Assembly (NCBI RefSeq): GCF_008801405.1
Contig: NZ_VZPV01000001.1
Coordinates: 2,232,001 to 2,296,000, forward strand
Length of the DNA: 64,000 nucleotides
Direction: 5' to 3'
Origin: Ralstonia insidiosa
Lineage (GTDB): Bacteria; Pseudomonadota; Gammaproteobacteria; Burkholderiales; Burkholderiaceae
The position numbers and the translations under genes are program-made. The notes beneath the pieces are model-generated. The model saw nothing but the letters and a program-made list of their open reading frames with translations, searched no databases and had not been told where the DNA came from. This document shows, piece after piece, positions 23,801 through 30,947 of the stretch (positions within the stretch are counted from its first letter, which is position 1; each line of letters starts with the position of its first letter).

Positions 23801-26365
23801 GCTGACGCTCCACCCTGCACCCGCACCCTGCACGGCGGAGTTGAGCTGGTTCACGTCGACCGCGTCAGTGCCATTCACACCAGGCGCAATGTTGGTGATG
23901 GCGTGGCCGCCGCCGTTGATGCCGGCGCTCGTGACACTCGGGCCGCCGATGATGGTCAGGCCATTGGTGTTGAGCACACTGTTGCCGGTCGTCACGCTGG
24001 TGAACGTTGGCGTCATGCTGGTTGCCAGCGTGATGTTTGCGCCGTTTTGCGTGATGGCGACGTTGTTGCCTGCGGTGAACGTTGTCGTGCCGCCCGGTGC
24101 GACATTGGTCACAGAGGTGCCGCTGGCTGTGCCGGTACCCGTCTGGGCCGTCGTCACGTTCCAACCCTTGTTCGCAACCGTGCTGACCGCGTTGAGTTGG
24201 TTCATGTCCACGGCATCCGTGCCATTCACGCCGGGCGCGATGTTGGTCACGGTTAAGCCGCCACCGTTGATACCTGTGCTGGTCACACTCGGCCCACCAG
24301 TGATCGTCAGACCGCCGTTGTTCAACGTCGAGTTGCCAGTCGTTACGCTGGTGAACGTCGGCGTCATGCTGGTTGCCAGCGTAATGTTCGAGCCGTTTTG
24401 CGTGATGGCGACGTTGTTGCCTGCCGTGAACGTCGCCGTGCCGCCCGGGGCCACATTGGTCACAGAGGTGCCGCTGGCCGTGCCGGTACCCGTCTGGGCC
24501 GTCGTCACGTTCCAACCCTTGTTCGCAACCGTGCTGACCGCGTTGAGTTGGTTCATGTCCACGGCATCGGTGCCATTCACGCCGGGCGCGATATTGGTCA
24601 CGGCTAAGCCACCACCGTTGATGCCTGTGCTGGTCACACTCGGCCCGCCAGTGATCGTCAGACCGCCGTTGTTCAACGTCGAGTTGCCAGTCGTTACGCT
24701 GGTGAACGTCGGCGTCATGCTGGTTGCCAGCGTAATGTTCGAGCCGTTCTGCGTGATGGCGACGTTGTTGCCTGCCGTGAACGTCGCCGTGCCGCCCGGG
24801 GCCACATTGGTCACAGAGGTGCCGCTGGCCGTGCCGGTACCCGTCTGGGCCGTCGTCACGTTCCAACCCTTGTTGGCAACCGTGTTGACGGCGGCGATCG
24901 CCTGATTGGTGGCGTAGAGTTCCGAGCCGTTGACGGCATCCGTGCTGGTGGCGCTGACGCGGCCTGCTGCGACATTGGTGAGGGTGCGTTCCCCACCTGC
25001 GGTGCCCACGCTCACCGTGCTGGTCGGGCTGGTGCCCGCCACGGCATAGGTCGTGCCTGCCACGGTCACGCTTGCGGTACTCACAGCGGCAGCCGTGGAG
25101 GAACCCGAACCCAGTGCCACATCCTTCGTAAAGTTGGCAACCGCCCCGTTGCCCAGGGCAACACTATTCCCCCCGACAGCGGATGCCGATGTACCGAGTG
25201 CCGATGCGCCTGCCCCCGCACTCGACGAGCCCGCACCAATGGCAATGGCACTGCTACCCGTGGCCGACGCGCCGGCCAAGCCTGCGGTTGTGGACCCAGC
25301 CGTACCCGAGCCAATAGCGATCGCGCTTGTGCCGCTTGCCACGGCGCCTGCACCGCCCGAGCCTGCTGCTGCAGAACCCCCTGCTCCACCATCACCGAGC
25401 GCAATGGCGCCCGAGCCGGTTGCCGCGGCACCTGCGCCTCCCGTCGCGCCCGCGGCCGAACCACCCGTGCCGCCGGCACCGATCGCAATCACACCCACAC
25501 CCGACTTCGCCTGCGCGCCAGCGCCTCCTGCGGCCACCCCACCCGCGCCAGCGGAGCCCACTGCAATTGCGCCCGCCGTTGCGGCCGAAGCGCCACCGCC
25601 CACGGCAAACGACGCATTGCCCGTGGCACTGGAGCCAACCGTACCGTTGCCGCCCAACGCCACCGAGCCGACACCGGATGAAGTGGCGGAATAGCCCAGC
25701 GCAACGGAACCCGTATTCGTGGCGGCGGACGACTGGCCGATTGCGGTGGATTCGTTGCCGGTCGCTTTTACGCCGGCGGCATTCGCATGTCCGCCGATCC
25801 CGATCGCATCCACGCCCGTCGCCACAGCCTGGTCACCGATGGCGACTTGAGAACCCGTGCCGTTCGCATTGGAGGTCGCGCCGATGGCAATCGGCGATGT
25901 GCCGCCAGTGGGGTTGCTGCTCAACGCCTGCGCACCCTGCCCGATGGCGATGGCACCGTTCTGAAACGCCGTGCCCGATGTACCGGCCTTTGCGCTGCCG
26001 ATGGCGATGGCGCCAGCACTCGTCGAGCCGCCCGTGGCTGCCGCGCCGCTGCCGATGGCAACAGAAGCCGCCCCCGATGCACTGGCGGCATTCGCGCCGG
26101 TACCGCTGCCGATGGCCACCGCGGTGCCCGTCGCCGTGCCGAACGTGCCATTCGTGTACTGGGCATGGGCGGTGCCGCCGAGCAGAGTCGCCAGCACCAA
26201 CGCGATGGCGGACTTCCTGTGCCAACCCCCGCCTGCCTGCAAGACACGCGCACCAACGGTCTTACCCCGTGTCGTGCCGGTCTTGCCTCCGCCGCAACAT
26301 GTCTCTGCCACCACAACCGTCAGGTTTCTGACGGCGCTGTGTTTTGTCTTATAGATCAGGTTCAC
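20843..26365 (-). CDS. Trimeric autotransporter adhesin, YadA-like
   Basis: The 1840-residue surface protein begins with an extended signal region of the ESPR kind (MNLIYKTKHSAVRNLTVVVAE) and a signal peptide ending GTAHA near residue 68. Residues about 70-430 form a head of many AIAIGSGA-type hairpin repeats. Then come neck motifs such as VSATSTDAVNGSQLYATN, a stalk with repeated modules (including tandem copies of 117 residues), and a C-terminal YadA membrane anchor (YAGVAAATALTMIP ... GMGASMQW). Three chains would form one beta-barrel and export the fibre. A substrate cannot be predicted. An OmpA-like lipoprotein gene follows. Confidence 0.93.
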   Translation of the reverse strand: MNLIYKTKHSAVRNLTVVVAETCCGGGKTGTTRGKTVGARVLQAGGGWHRKSAIALVLATLLGGTAHAQYTNGTFGTATGTAVAIGSGTGANAASASGAASVAIGSGAAATGGSTSAGAIAIGSAKAGTSGTAFQNGAIAIGQGAQALSSNPTGGTSPIAIGATSNANGTGSQVAIGDQAVATGVDAIGIGGHANAAGVKATGNESTAIGQSSAATNTGSVALGYSATSSGVGSVALGGNGTVGSSATGNASFAVGGGASAATAGAIAVGSAGAGGVAAGGAGAQAKSGVGVIAIGAGGTGGSAAGATGGAGAAATGSGAIALGDGGAGGSAAAGSGGAGAVASGTSAIAIGSGTAGSTTAGLAGASATGSSAIAIGAGSSSAGAGASALGTSASAVGGNSVALGNGAVANFTKDVALGSGSSTAAAVSTASVTVAGTTYAVAGTSPTSTVSVGTAGGERTLTNVAAGRVSATSTDAVNGSELYATNQAIAAVNTVANKGWNVTTAQTGTGTASGTSVTNVAPGGTATFTAGNNVAITQNGSNITLATSMTPTFTSVTTGNSTLNNGGLTITGGPSVTSTGINGGGLAVTNIAPGVNGTDAVDMNQLNAVSTVANKGWNVTTAQTGTGTASGTSVTNVAPGGTATFTAGNNVAITQNGSNITLATSMTPTFTSVTTGNSTLNNGGLTITGGPSVTSTGINGGGLTVTNIAPGVNGTDAVDMNQLNAVSTVANKGWNVTTAQTGTGTASGTSVTNVAPGGTTTFTAGNNVAITQNGANITLATSMTPTFTSVTTGNSVLNTNGLTIIGGPSVTSAGINGGGHAITNIAPGVNGTDAVDVNQLNSAVQGAGAGWSVSAQGANATTVSSASPTGSTVDLNNTDGNIVVSKSKTSNNVSFNLANNVNVASSVTVGPSASGTTITSTGVTTNGGTGPSLTTTGINAANTVITNVAPGTAPTDAVNVSQLTPAVNALGGGATINANGTVTGPTYNVYGTTQTTVGGAVNALQAGSPVQYTAAPGSTTPNAPGTAPTNSVTLVGAGGAGANTAPVSLTNLAAGTISSTSTDAINGSQLNQMGNTVANALGGTSTYNATTNTINTGLTVGGNTYNNVQGALTAAASGWNVSAQGANATNVGPNSTTGSNVDLNNTDGNIVVSKSSTSNNVSFNLANNVNVASSVTVGPSASGTTITSSGVTTNGGTGPSLTTTGINAANTVITNVAAGTAPTDAVNVSQLNAVNATAGAGWNVSAQGANATNVGPNSATGSTVDLKNTDGNIVVSKSSTSNNVTFNLANNVNVAGSVTVGPAASGTSITSTGVTTNGGSGPSLTITGINAANTVITNVAKGQVSATSTDAVNGSQLYATNQTINNLVSSVANGGVGPVQYSNPSSPTTPNGGKPSQDLTLVGVASGPVTLHNVAPGVAQTDAVNVGQLGSAVAGLGGGASINPSTGAVTGPTYTVSDANGTTSTVNNVGAALDAINSTGIKYFHANSTAPDSQALGMDSVAIGPKAISNYAGDIALGAGSVTAATVATPSATINGTLYTFAGGAPTSTVSVGTPGAERTITNVAAGRINASSTDAINGSQLNAADQAIAALSSKVNSLGSTVANNLGGGSSYNTSTGAVTSPTYGNAGNGNGGLGNNVGGGTGPAANVSSGLQAAANTWITGNPTTYTPPLATGANSTAAGSGAVSTGNNSVALGSNSSDSGRANVVSVGAAGAERQITNVAAGTQSTDAVNLSQLNSAIGQSNANVTQQLNGLQQNVNNVARNAYAGVAAATALTMIPDVDKDKTLSLGIGSGFYHGYQAVAVGGTARVTENIKVRAGVSTSPGNGTTFGMGASMQW
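23840..24892 (-). repeat. Three tandem 351-bp repeats in the adhesin stalk
   Basis: The unit of 351 bp (117 residues) occurs three times, at about 24542-24892, 24191-24541 and 23840-24190. The first two are nearly identical at DNA level; the third is more diverged. Each encodes a segment starting with KGWNVTTAQTGTGTASG and ending at a DAVDMNQLNAV-type neck. Recombination between copies could change fibre length. Confidence 0.85.
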
Positions 26366-26729
26366 TTCACTTCCCCAAAAAGCGCATTACTCAGAAGCGG
26401 CGCGATAAAAATGCGTCGTTCTGCTTTTCTTGTTGAATGCTCGGCTGCCGTATGTGACGTGCCTCCGATGTCATCGGAGCGGGTGGCATTCGCATTCTTG
26501 AAGCAAATGTAATAAGGGGAAGCGCTTTCAATGCAAAGCTTTCACAAGCAACTGTGATGCAATGTCAAATCTCGGCAGAGTGATTCACTTTACGGTTTTC
26601 TCAACGAAAAAATGTAGAAAATGTGAAGAAATCGACAGGCGGACTCGTCGATTCGAAAGAAGCGGCGTTGAGAGCTGAGGCGCACAAAGGCCCGACGGCT
26701 ATCTAGACATGCCGACCGCGGAAATCGCC
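26366..26729. other. Adhesin upstream region
   Basis: 364 bases without a gene. The main feature is a perfect palindrome CTCCGAT-GTC-ATCGGAG at 26463-26479, about 100 bases upstream of the adhesin start; this could be an operator. The rest is AT-richer than the genes, as expected for a promoter. Confidence 0.5.
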
Positions 26730-27260
26730 TCAATGCGCTGGACTGCGGCCGCTAGAGGAAAGCGGCGATAACGAGAAAATCACTGGTCGCGTAGGGATTC
26801 CGTTTGAACCCGTCCGCTCAGAGTCGCCGACAAAATGCCATTGCCCATCCGACTCCGCTCGAAAGCTCAGTAACTTGTAGGTAATACCCCCCATTTTCAG
26901 GTGCGCGGCGTAATCGACATTGACATAGAGGCCGTCCGGAATATCGCGATCATTCTTATATTCGATACGAACGATGGATGCCCAACCATGATCCAGTATG
27001 CCGCCATCGTCTCTGTGGGTGGCTTGCATCTGCTGGACGAACGCCTCTTTGCTGACAACCGCTCGAACCAAGGGTGCGGCCCCGTCCCAGACGGCGCCGT
27101 ATTGCCCCATCTCCAGCTGGCCAACAATGCGATCTGCCAGCTGCAGGATTTCGTCGGCAGACGTTCCTGGCGCCGCCAGTACCTGTGCCTGCACCGTCGC
27201 CGATATCAGCATGCCAAGAGCAAGGAGACCGCTCCGAAAAGCCCGCCCATCAAGCGTCAT
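26730..27260 (-). CDS. Secreted DUF4019 protein
   Basis: The 176-residue protein has an N-terminal signal peptide (SGLLALGMLISATVQAQ). The body, with ILQLADRIVGQLEMGQYGAVWDGA and VRIEYKNDRDIPDGLYVNVDY, has the shape of DUF4019 proteins, which are exported and of unknown role. Its start overlaps the stop of the response regulator gene (ATGA), so both are made from one mRNA. Confidence 0.75.
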   Translation of the reverse strand: MTLDGRAFRSGLLALGMLISATVQAQVLAAPGTSADEILQLADRIVGQLEMGQYGAVWDGAAPLVRAVVSKEAFVQQMQATHRDDGGILDHGWASIVRIEYKNDRDIPDGLYVNVDYAAHLKMGGITYKLLSFRAESDGQWHFVGDSERTGSNGIPTRPVIFSLSPLSSSGRSPAH

Positions 27261-27937
27261 GCGCTCTCCAGCCGATACCCGGCCCCATACACCGAGATCA
27301 GTTTCACGCCGTTTCCTGGGTTCAGTCCCAGCTTCAGCCGGATCTGCGAGATATGTGTGTCCAGCGTGCGGGACTCCCCCGCATAGGACTCGCCCCAGAT
27401 TGCGCTCACCAGATAGTCTCGCGTCAGGAGCTTTCCCTTGCGGGAGAAAAGCTTGTAGGCAAGCTCGTACTCCTTGCTTGTGAGCTTGATCTCCCGACCT
27501 TCCACAAAGGCAACACGACGTGCGTTGTCGAACTTGAACGCTCCCAGTTCAAGCGTGCTCGCTGCCTCTTCTTGATACAGCCGTCTCAAGATGGCTTCGA
27601 TTCGAGCCTCCAGCACGGCGGCACTGATCGGCTTGATGATGTAGTCATCTGCACCCTGACGCAGGGCTGCCACGATCTCAGACTCGAACGCCGCGCTTGT
27701 TACAAAGGCAACAGGCGTTCGATCTTCTTTTTTCTGCCTCAGCCAAAGCAGTATTTCCATCCCTGACATTCTTGGAACATGCCAATCAAGAATCAAGAGA
27801 TCATAAGACTCGCGCTGCAGATTCTTGAATATCTGCATGCCGTCTGAGAATGAAACACAAACATGCCCTAGACGGTCAATCACTGATTCCATCAGCGAAA
27901 GAAATCCAGGATCGTCTTCCAATACAGCGATCCGCAT
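27257..27937 (-). CDS. OmpR-family response regulator, orphan
   Basis: The 226-residue protein has a receiver domain with acidic D8/D9, phospho-acceptor D51 (LLILDWHVPRMSG) and K near 103 (YIIKPIS). It is followed by a winged-helix DNA-binding domain (REIKLTSKEYELAYKLFSR, LDTHISQIRLKLG, VYGAGYRLE). No histidine kinase gene is nearby. Translational coupling to the DUF4019 gene suggests that the exported protein and the regulator act in the same response. The adhesin downstream on the same strand is a possible target. Confidence 0.88.
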   Translation of the reverse strand: MRIAVLEDDPGFLSLMESVIDRLGHVCVSFSDGMQIFKNLQRESYDLLILDWHVPRMSGMEILLWLRQKKEDRTPVAFVTSAAFESEIVAALRQGADDYIIKPISAAVLEARIEAILRRLYQEEAASTLELGAFKFDNARRVAFVEGREIKLTSKEYELAYKLFSRKGKLLTRDYLVSAIWGESYAGESRTLDTHISQIRLKLGLNPGNGVKLISVYGAGYRLESA

Positions 27938-28409
27938 TGCTACTTCCCCGTTGACTTAGATATCGTTATTTATTTTTAATAATCGATACTATGTACAGCA
28001 CCAGTCAGCCGCTTTCTTTTTCAGGAAAATTCCTTGTTGAAGCAACGTGACAAGGCTAGAAATAGCATGCCTATCGCGGTGAAATTCCAAACAATTGCAA
28101 GATCCTGGCGCCCTTGTTTCATCCATGGTCAGGCGGCCGTTTGAAACCGGTGGCGGTGTCAGCTTTTCATCGGAAGATGTTTGCGCAAATGCCTATTCGA
28201 TCACTCCCATGAAGCCATTGTGAGATCAGGCCTCATGAGAACCCAGATGGATGGCATGCGGAGGCGCTACTGAACCATTGGTATCGTCGCAGATAAAAAA
28301 GCAATCACAATGTGAACCGATCTTGGATATCACGACCGTGGTAACGCATTCGACATTGAGATAAGGCATAGCAGGACACTGCGGGTCGTCAGCGAATAGG
28401 CCACAGCAT
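27938..28409. other. Intergenic region upstream of the response regulator
   Basis: About 470 bases with lower GC than the genes. It contains the regulator's promoter on the minus strand and a dyad CCTTGT-N12-ACAAGG near 28031-28054. Only tiny frames (12 and 32 codons) exist on the plus strand, without good ribosome binding sites. No gene is supported. Confidence 0.4.
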
Positions 28410-28439
28410 TTGACAAAGCCTTGCTTTCCTCACAATTGC

Positions 28440-28569
28440 AATGCTTAACCTGAACGAATCGAACTGCTGCCTCACCCCCCTTTAGCAGTTCGGTTCCCCG
28501 TCGCATGAATGTCCATTCATGCCGCGTTGTGCAGCGCCAAGCGGCGTGCCCGCTTGGCGTTTTTTTTTA
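28440..28569 (+). ncRNA. Candidate small RNA with C-rich loop
   Basis: Three structures follow each other: stem GAACTGCT (28461-28468) / AGCAGTTC (28484-28491) with a loop containing CACCCCCC; palindrome CATGAATG-TC-CATTCATG (28504-28521); and a strong terminator ending at 28569. TTGACA at 28410-28415 could be a -35 box, but the -10 is weak. No plus-strand protein gene lies upstream, so the terminator needs some transcript. The C-rich loop could pair with ribosome binding sites. The 5' end is approximate. Confidence 0.45.
28534..28569 (+). terminator. Strong rho-independent terminator
   Basis: CGCCAAGCGG (28535-28544) pairs with CCGCTTGGCG (28550-28559) over a 5-base loop and is followed by nine T residues. 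The T run is on the right side, so it ends plus-strand transcripts, not the ben operon, which arrives from the right. Confidence 0.85.
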
Positions 28570-28602
28570 TTGTTACCCACCGGGGCTGAAGTGTGTCCCT
28601 GG

Positions 28603-29385
28603 CTAGCCCAGGTCTCCGCCGCCAACCGGCAGCACCGTCCCGGTGATATAGGAGGCTTCGTCCGACGCAAAAAAGAGGATGACCCGCACCTGCTCGTCGA
28701 TGGTGCCGTAGCGGTGCATCAGGCTGCTGGCAAGGGTCTGGTCGACGATGCCCTGGTACCAGACGGTTTCCTGCTCCGACATGGGCGCCGCGTTGCGCGG
28801 AATCTTGCGCGGCGGCGCCTCGGTGCCGCCCGTGGCCACGGCGTTGACGCGGATGTTGTCCTCCGCATGCTCCAACGCGAGGCTGGCCGTAAGCGCATTC
28901 ACGCCGCCCTTGGCCGCCGAGTACGGAATCCGGTAGATGCCGCGCGTGGCAATCGACGACACATTCACGATCACGCCCTGCTTGCGCTCCACCATGTGCG
29001 GCAGCACCGCGCGGCAACACCACAGTGTCGGGAACAGCGAGCGACGGATCTCCGCCTCGATCTGCCTTTCTTCATAGTGTTGATACGGCTTGGCCCAGAT
29101 CGTGCCGCCAACGTTGTTGATGAGCACGTCGATGCGACCGAAGGTGTCGAGTGCGGTCTGCACGGCATGCTGGGCGCCGGCGTAGGTTTCCAGATCCACC
29201 GTGACAGCGTGCACCTGCCCGCCGGCTGCGGCGATTTCGGCCTGCACTTCGTAGACCAGCTCTGCGCGGTCCACCAGCAGCACCTTGGCGCCCTCTTCTG
29301 CGGCAGCCAGTGCCACGCCACGCCCAATACCCTGCGCCGCGCCGGTCACGACGACGGCCTTGCCTGAGAATCGTTGCATGCTCAT
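28603..29385 (-). CDS. benD: Dihydroxycyclohexadiene carboxylate dehydrogenase
   Basis: The 260-residue short-chain dehydrogenase oxidises benzoate cis-dihydrodiol to catechol with NAD+. The nucleotide motif VTGAAQGIGRGVAL is at residues 14-27, NNVGG near 90, the catalytic Ser-Tyr-Lys in NVSSIATRG and YSAAKGG. The TEAPPRKIPRN segment is typical of BenD. It is the last gene of the ben/cat operon; its start overlaps the benC stop (ATGA). Confidence 0.92.
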   Translation of the reverse strand: MSMQRFSGKAVVVTGAAQGIGRGVALAAAEEGAKVLLVDRAELVYEVQAEIAAAGGQVHAVTVDLETYAGAQHAVQTALDTFGRIDVLINNVGGTIWAKPYQHYEERQIEAEIRRSLFPTLWCCRAVLPHMVERKQGVIVNVSSIATRGIYRIPYSAAKGGVNALTASLALEHAEDNIRVNAVATGGTEAPPRKIPRNAAPMSEQETVWYQGIVDQTLASSLMHRYGTIDEQVRVILFFASDEASYITGTVLPVGGGDLG

Positions 29386-30410
29386 GCCGCCTTTGCGTTC
29401 GGTGCTGCGTTGGGCGTGAACTTCTCGTAGTGGAAGCTGTTGGGTTTCACACCTTCATCGTCGAAGTATTTGCGCACCGCATCGACCATCGGCGGCGGCC
29501 CGCACAGATAGACATCCACATCACCATCGTTTAGCGCGTCGGCTGGAATGTGCTGCGTCACCCAACCCTTACGCGGATGGCTGGAAGCGGCATCCGCGAC
29601 GACGGTGGCGTAGCTGAAGTTCGGCAACCTCGCTGCATAGGCGTCGATCGCCTCGACCTGCACGAGATCGAGGTCACGGGTCACGCCATAGATCAGATGC
29701 ACCTGCTGCTGCGAATGACTGCGCGCCAACACCTCCAGCATCGACAGGAACGGCGCGAGGCCCGTACCACCGGCCAGGAACAACAACGGCCGCTGCACAT
29801 CACGCAGATAGAAGCTGCCCAGCGGGCCCTGCAGATCGAGCTTGTCGCCCGGCTGTGCGGTTTCGAGCCAGTTGCTCATCACGCCGCCGGGGATCTTCTT
29901 GATCAGGAAGCTGATCTTCGTTTCACCGGGCGCCGAAGAGAACGAATACGAACGGTGCTGGCCGCTGCCGGGCACGCCAATGTTGACGTACTGGCCAGGC
30001 AGGAACACCGGCGCAGTCGCATCGACATCCAATTCGAGCACCACTGCGGCATCGTTGTGCTGCTCGACTTTGGACAGCGTGGCGCCGAAGCTGCTTTGCC
30101 CGGTCTTGCACGAGGTCGAGGTAGTCGGCACCGCGATTACGCAATCGCTTTGCGGCACCATCTGGCACGTCAGGACGAGGCCGGTGTTCTTCTCGTCTTC
30201 GGTCAGGGCGTCTTCGATGTAGTCGTCACCGAGGTCGTAGCTGCCGCTTTCGGCACGGCACTTGCAGGTGCCGCACACGCCATCGGAGCAATCCATGGGC
30301 AGGTTGATCTTGGCGCGAAAGGCGGCATCGAGCACCTTCTCGCCCGCCTTGCAATCGATGAACCGCGTGACGCCGTCCTCGAAATTCAGTGCAACTGTGA
30401 AACTGGACAT
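29382..30410 (-). CDS. benC: Benzoate 1,2-dioxygenase reductase
   Basis: This 342-residue protein passes electrons from NADH to the dioxygenase. The N-terminal plant-type [2Fe-2S] domain has CSDGVCGTCKCR and a fourth cysteine in LTCQMV. The FAD domain shows RSYSFSSAP, and the NADH domain has FLAGGTGLAPFLSML and YLCGPPPMVDAV. It lies 48 bases after benB and overlaps benD. Confidence 0.94.
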   Translation of the reverse strand: MSSFTVALNFEDGVTRFIDCKAGEKVLDAAFRAKINLPMDCSDGVCGTCKCRAESGSYDLGDDYIEDALTEDEKNTGLVLTCQMVPQSDCVIAVPTTSTSCKTGQSSFGATLSKVEQHNDAAVVLELDVDATAPVFLPGQYVNIGVPGSGQHRSYSFSSAPGETKISFLIKKIPGGVMSNWLETAQPGDKLDLQGPLGSFYLRDVQRPLLFLAGGTGLAPFLSMLEVLARSHSQQQVHLIYGVTRDLDLVQVEAIDAYAARLPNFSYATVVADAASSHPRKGWVTQHIPADALNDGDVDVYLCGPPPMVDAVRKYFDDEGVKPNSFHYEKFTPNAAPNAKAA

Positions 30411-30458
30411 GGGATACCTCCGCTGCCTCTTGTGCGTGTCCTATACGTGGGTGCGATC

Positions 30459-30947
30459 TCAGACGTGATAGACGTCGAGCACCTGTCGGATGTAGTCGTT
30501 CTTCAGGACGATCTTCTTGGATGCAATCAGGAAGTCATCACCATTGCGGCGCAGGGTGACGAACATCGTGCCGAAGAAGTGGTCGGTGGCCTTGTACCGG
30601 TGGCTGAGCGTGTGAAAGTTGTAGCGCACGTCGACTTCACCGTCGCGTTCGGCCAGGACTTCCACGTTGGTAATGCAGTGGCTGGTTCTCGGCTCCGGCG
30701 TGGATGCGCCGCTGCGCTCGGTCTTGATGCGGAAGACGCGATCCTCCAGTCCGCAGCGATTGGCGTAGTACATCAACGAAATTTCGCTCTGGGGGTCTTC
30801 GGTCAACTGGTCGTCGTCATCCCATGCCGGCATCCAGTAGGTGACGTCTTCCGCATAGCAGTCCAGCCACGCGTCCCACTGGCGGTCGTCGAGCAGCCGC
30901 GCTTCGCGGTACAAGGCCGCGCAGATGTTCTGGTAATCGGCGCTCAT
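30459..30947 (-). CDS. benB: Benzoate 1,2-dioxygenase small subunit
   Basis: The 162-residue beta subunit of the ring-hydroxylating dioxygenase has no cofactor and stabilises the alpha subunits in an alpha3beta3 complex. Segments LYREARLLDDRQWDAWLDCY and YWMPAWDDDDQLT are typical. Its ATG overlaps the benA stop (ATGA), which supports equal expression of the subunits. Confidence 0.93.
   Translation of the reverse strand: MSADYQNICAALYREARLLDDRQWDAWLDCYAEDVTYWMPAWDDDDQLTEDPQSEISLMYYANRCGLEDRVFRIKTERSGASTPEPRTSHCITNVEVLAERDGEVDVRYNFHTLSHRYKATDHFFGTMFVTLRRNGDDFLIASKKIVLKNDYIRQVLDVYHV

Noticed and set aside
23840..24892. CRISPR-like array
   Set aside because: The repeat unit is 351 bp, in frame and encodes stalk modules; no spacers or cas genes are present.
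20969..24905. Long open frames on the plus strand opposite the adhesin (510 and 579 codons)
   Set aside because: They are products of the biased Gly/Ala/Thr/Val codons of the adhesin; no ribosome binding sites and no protein-like composition.
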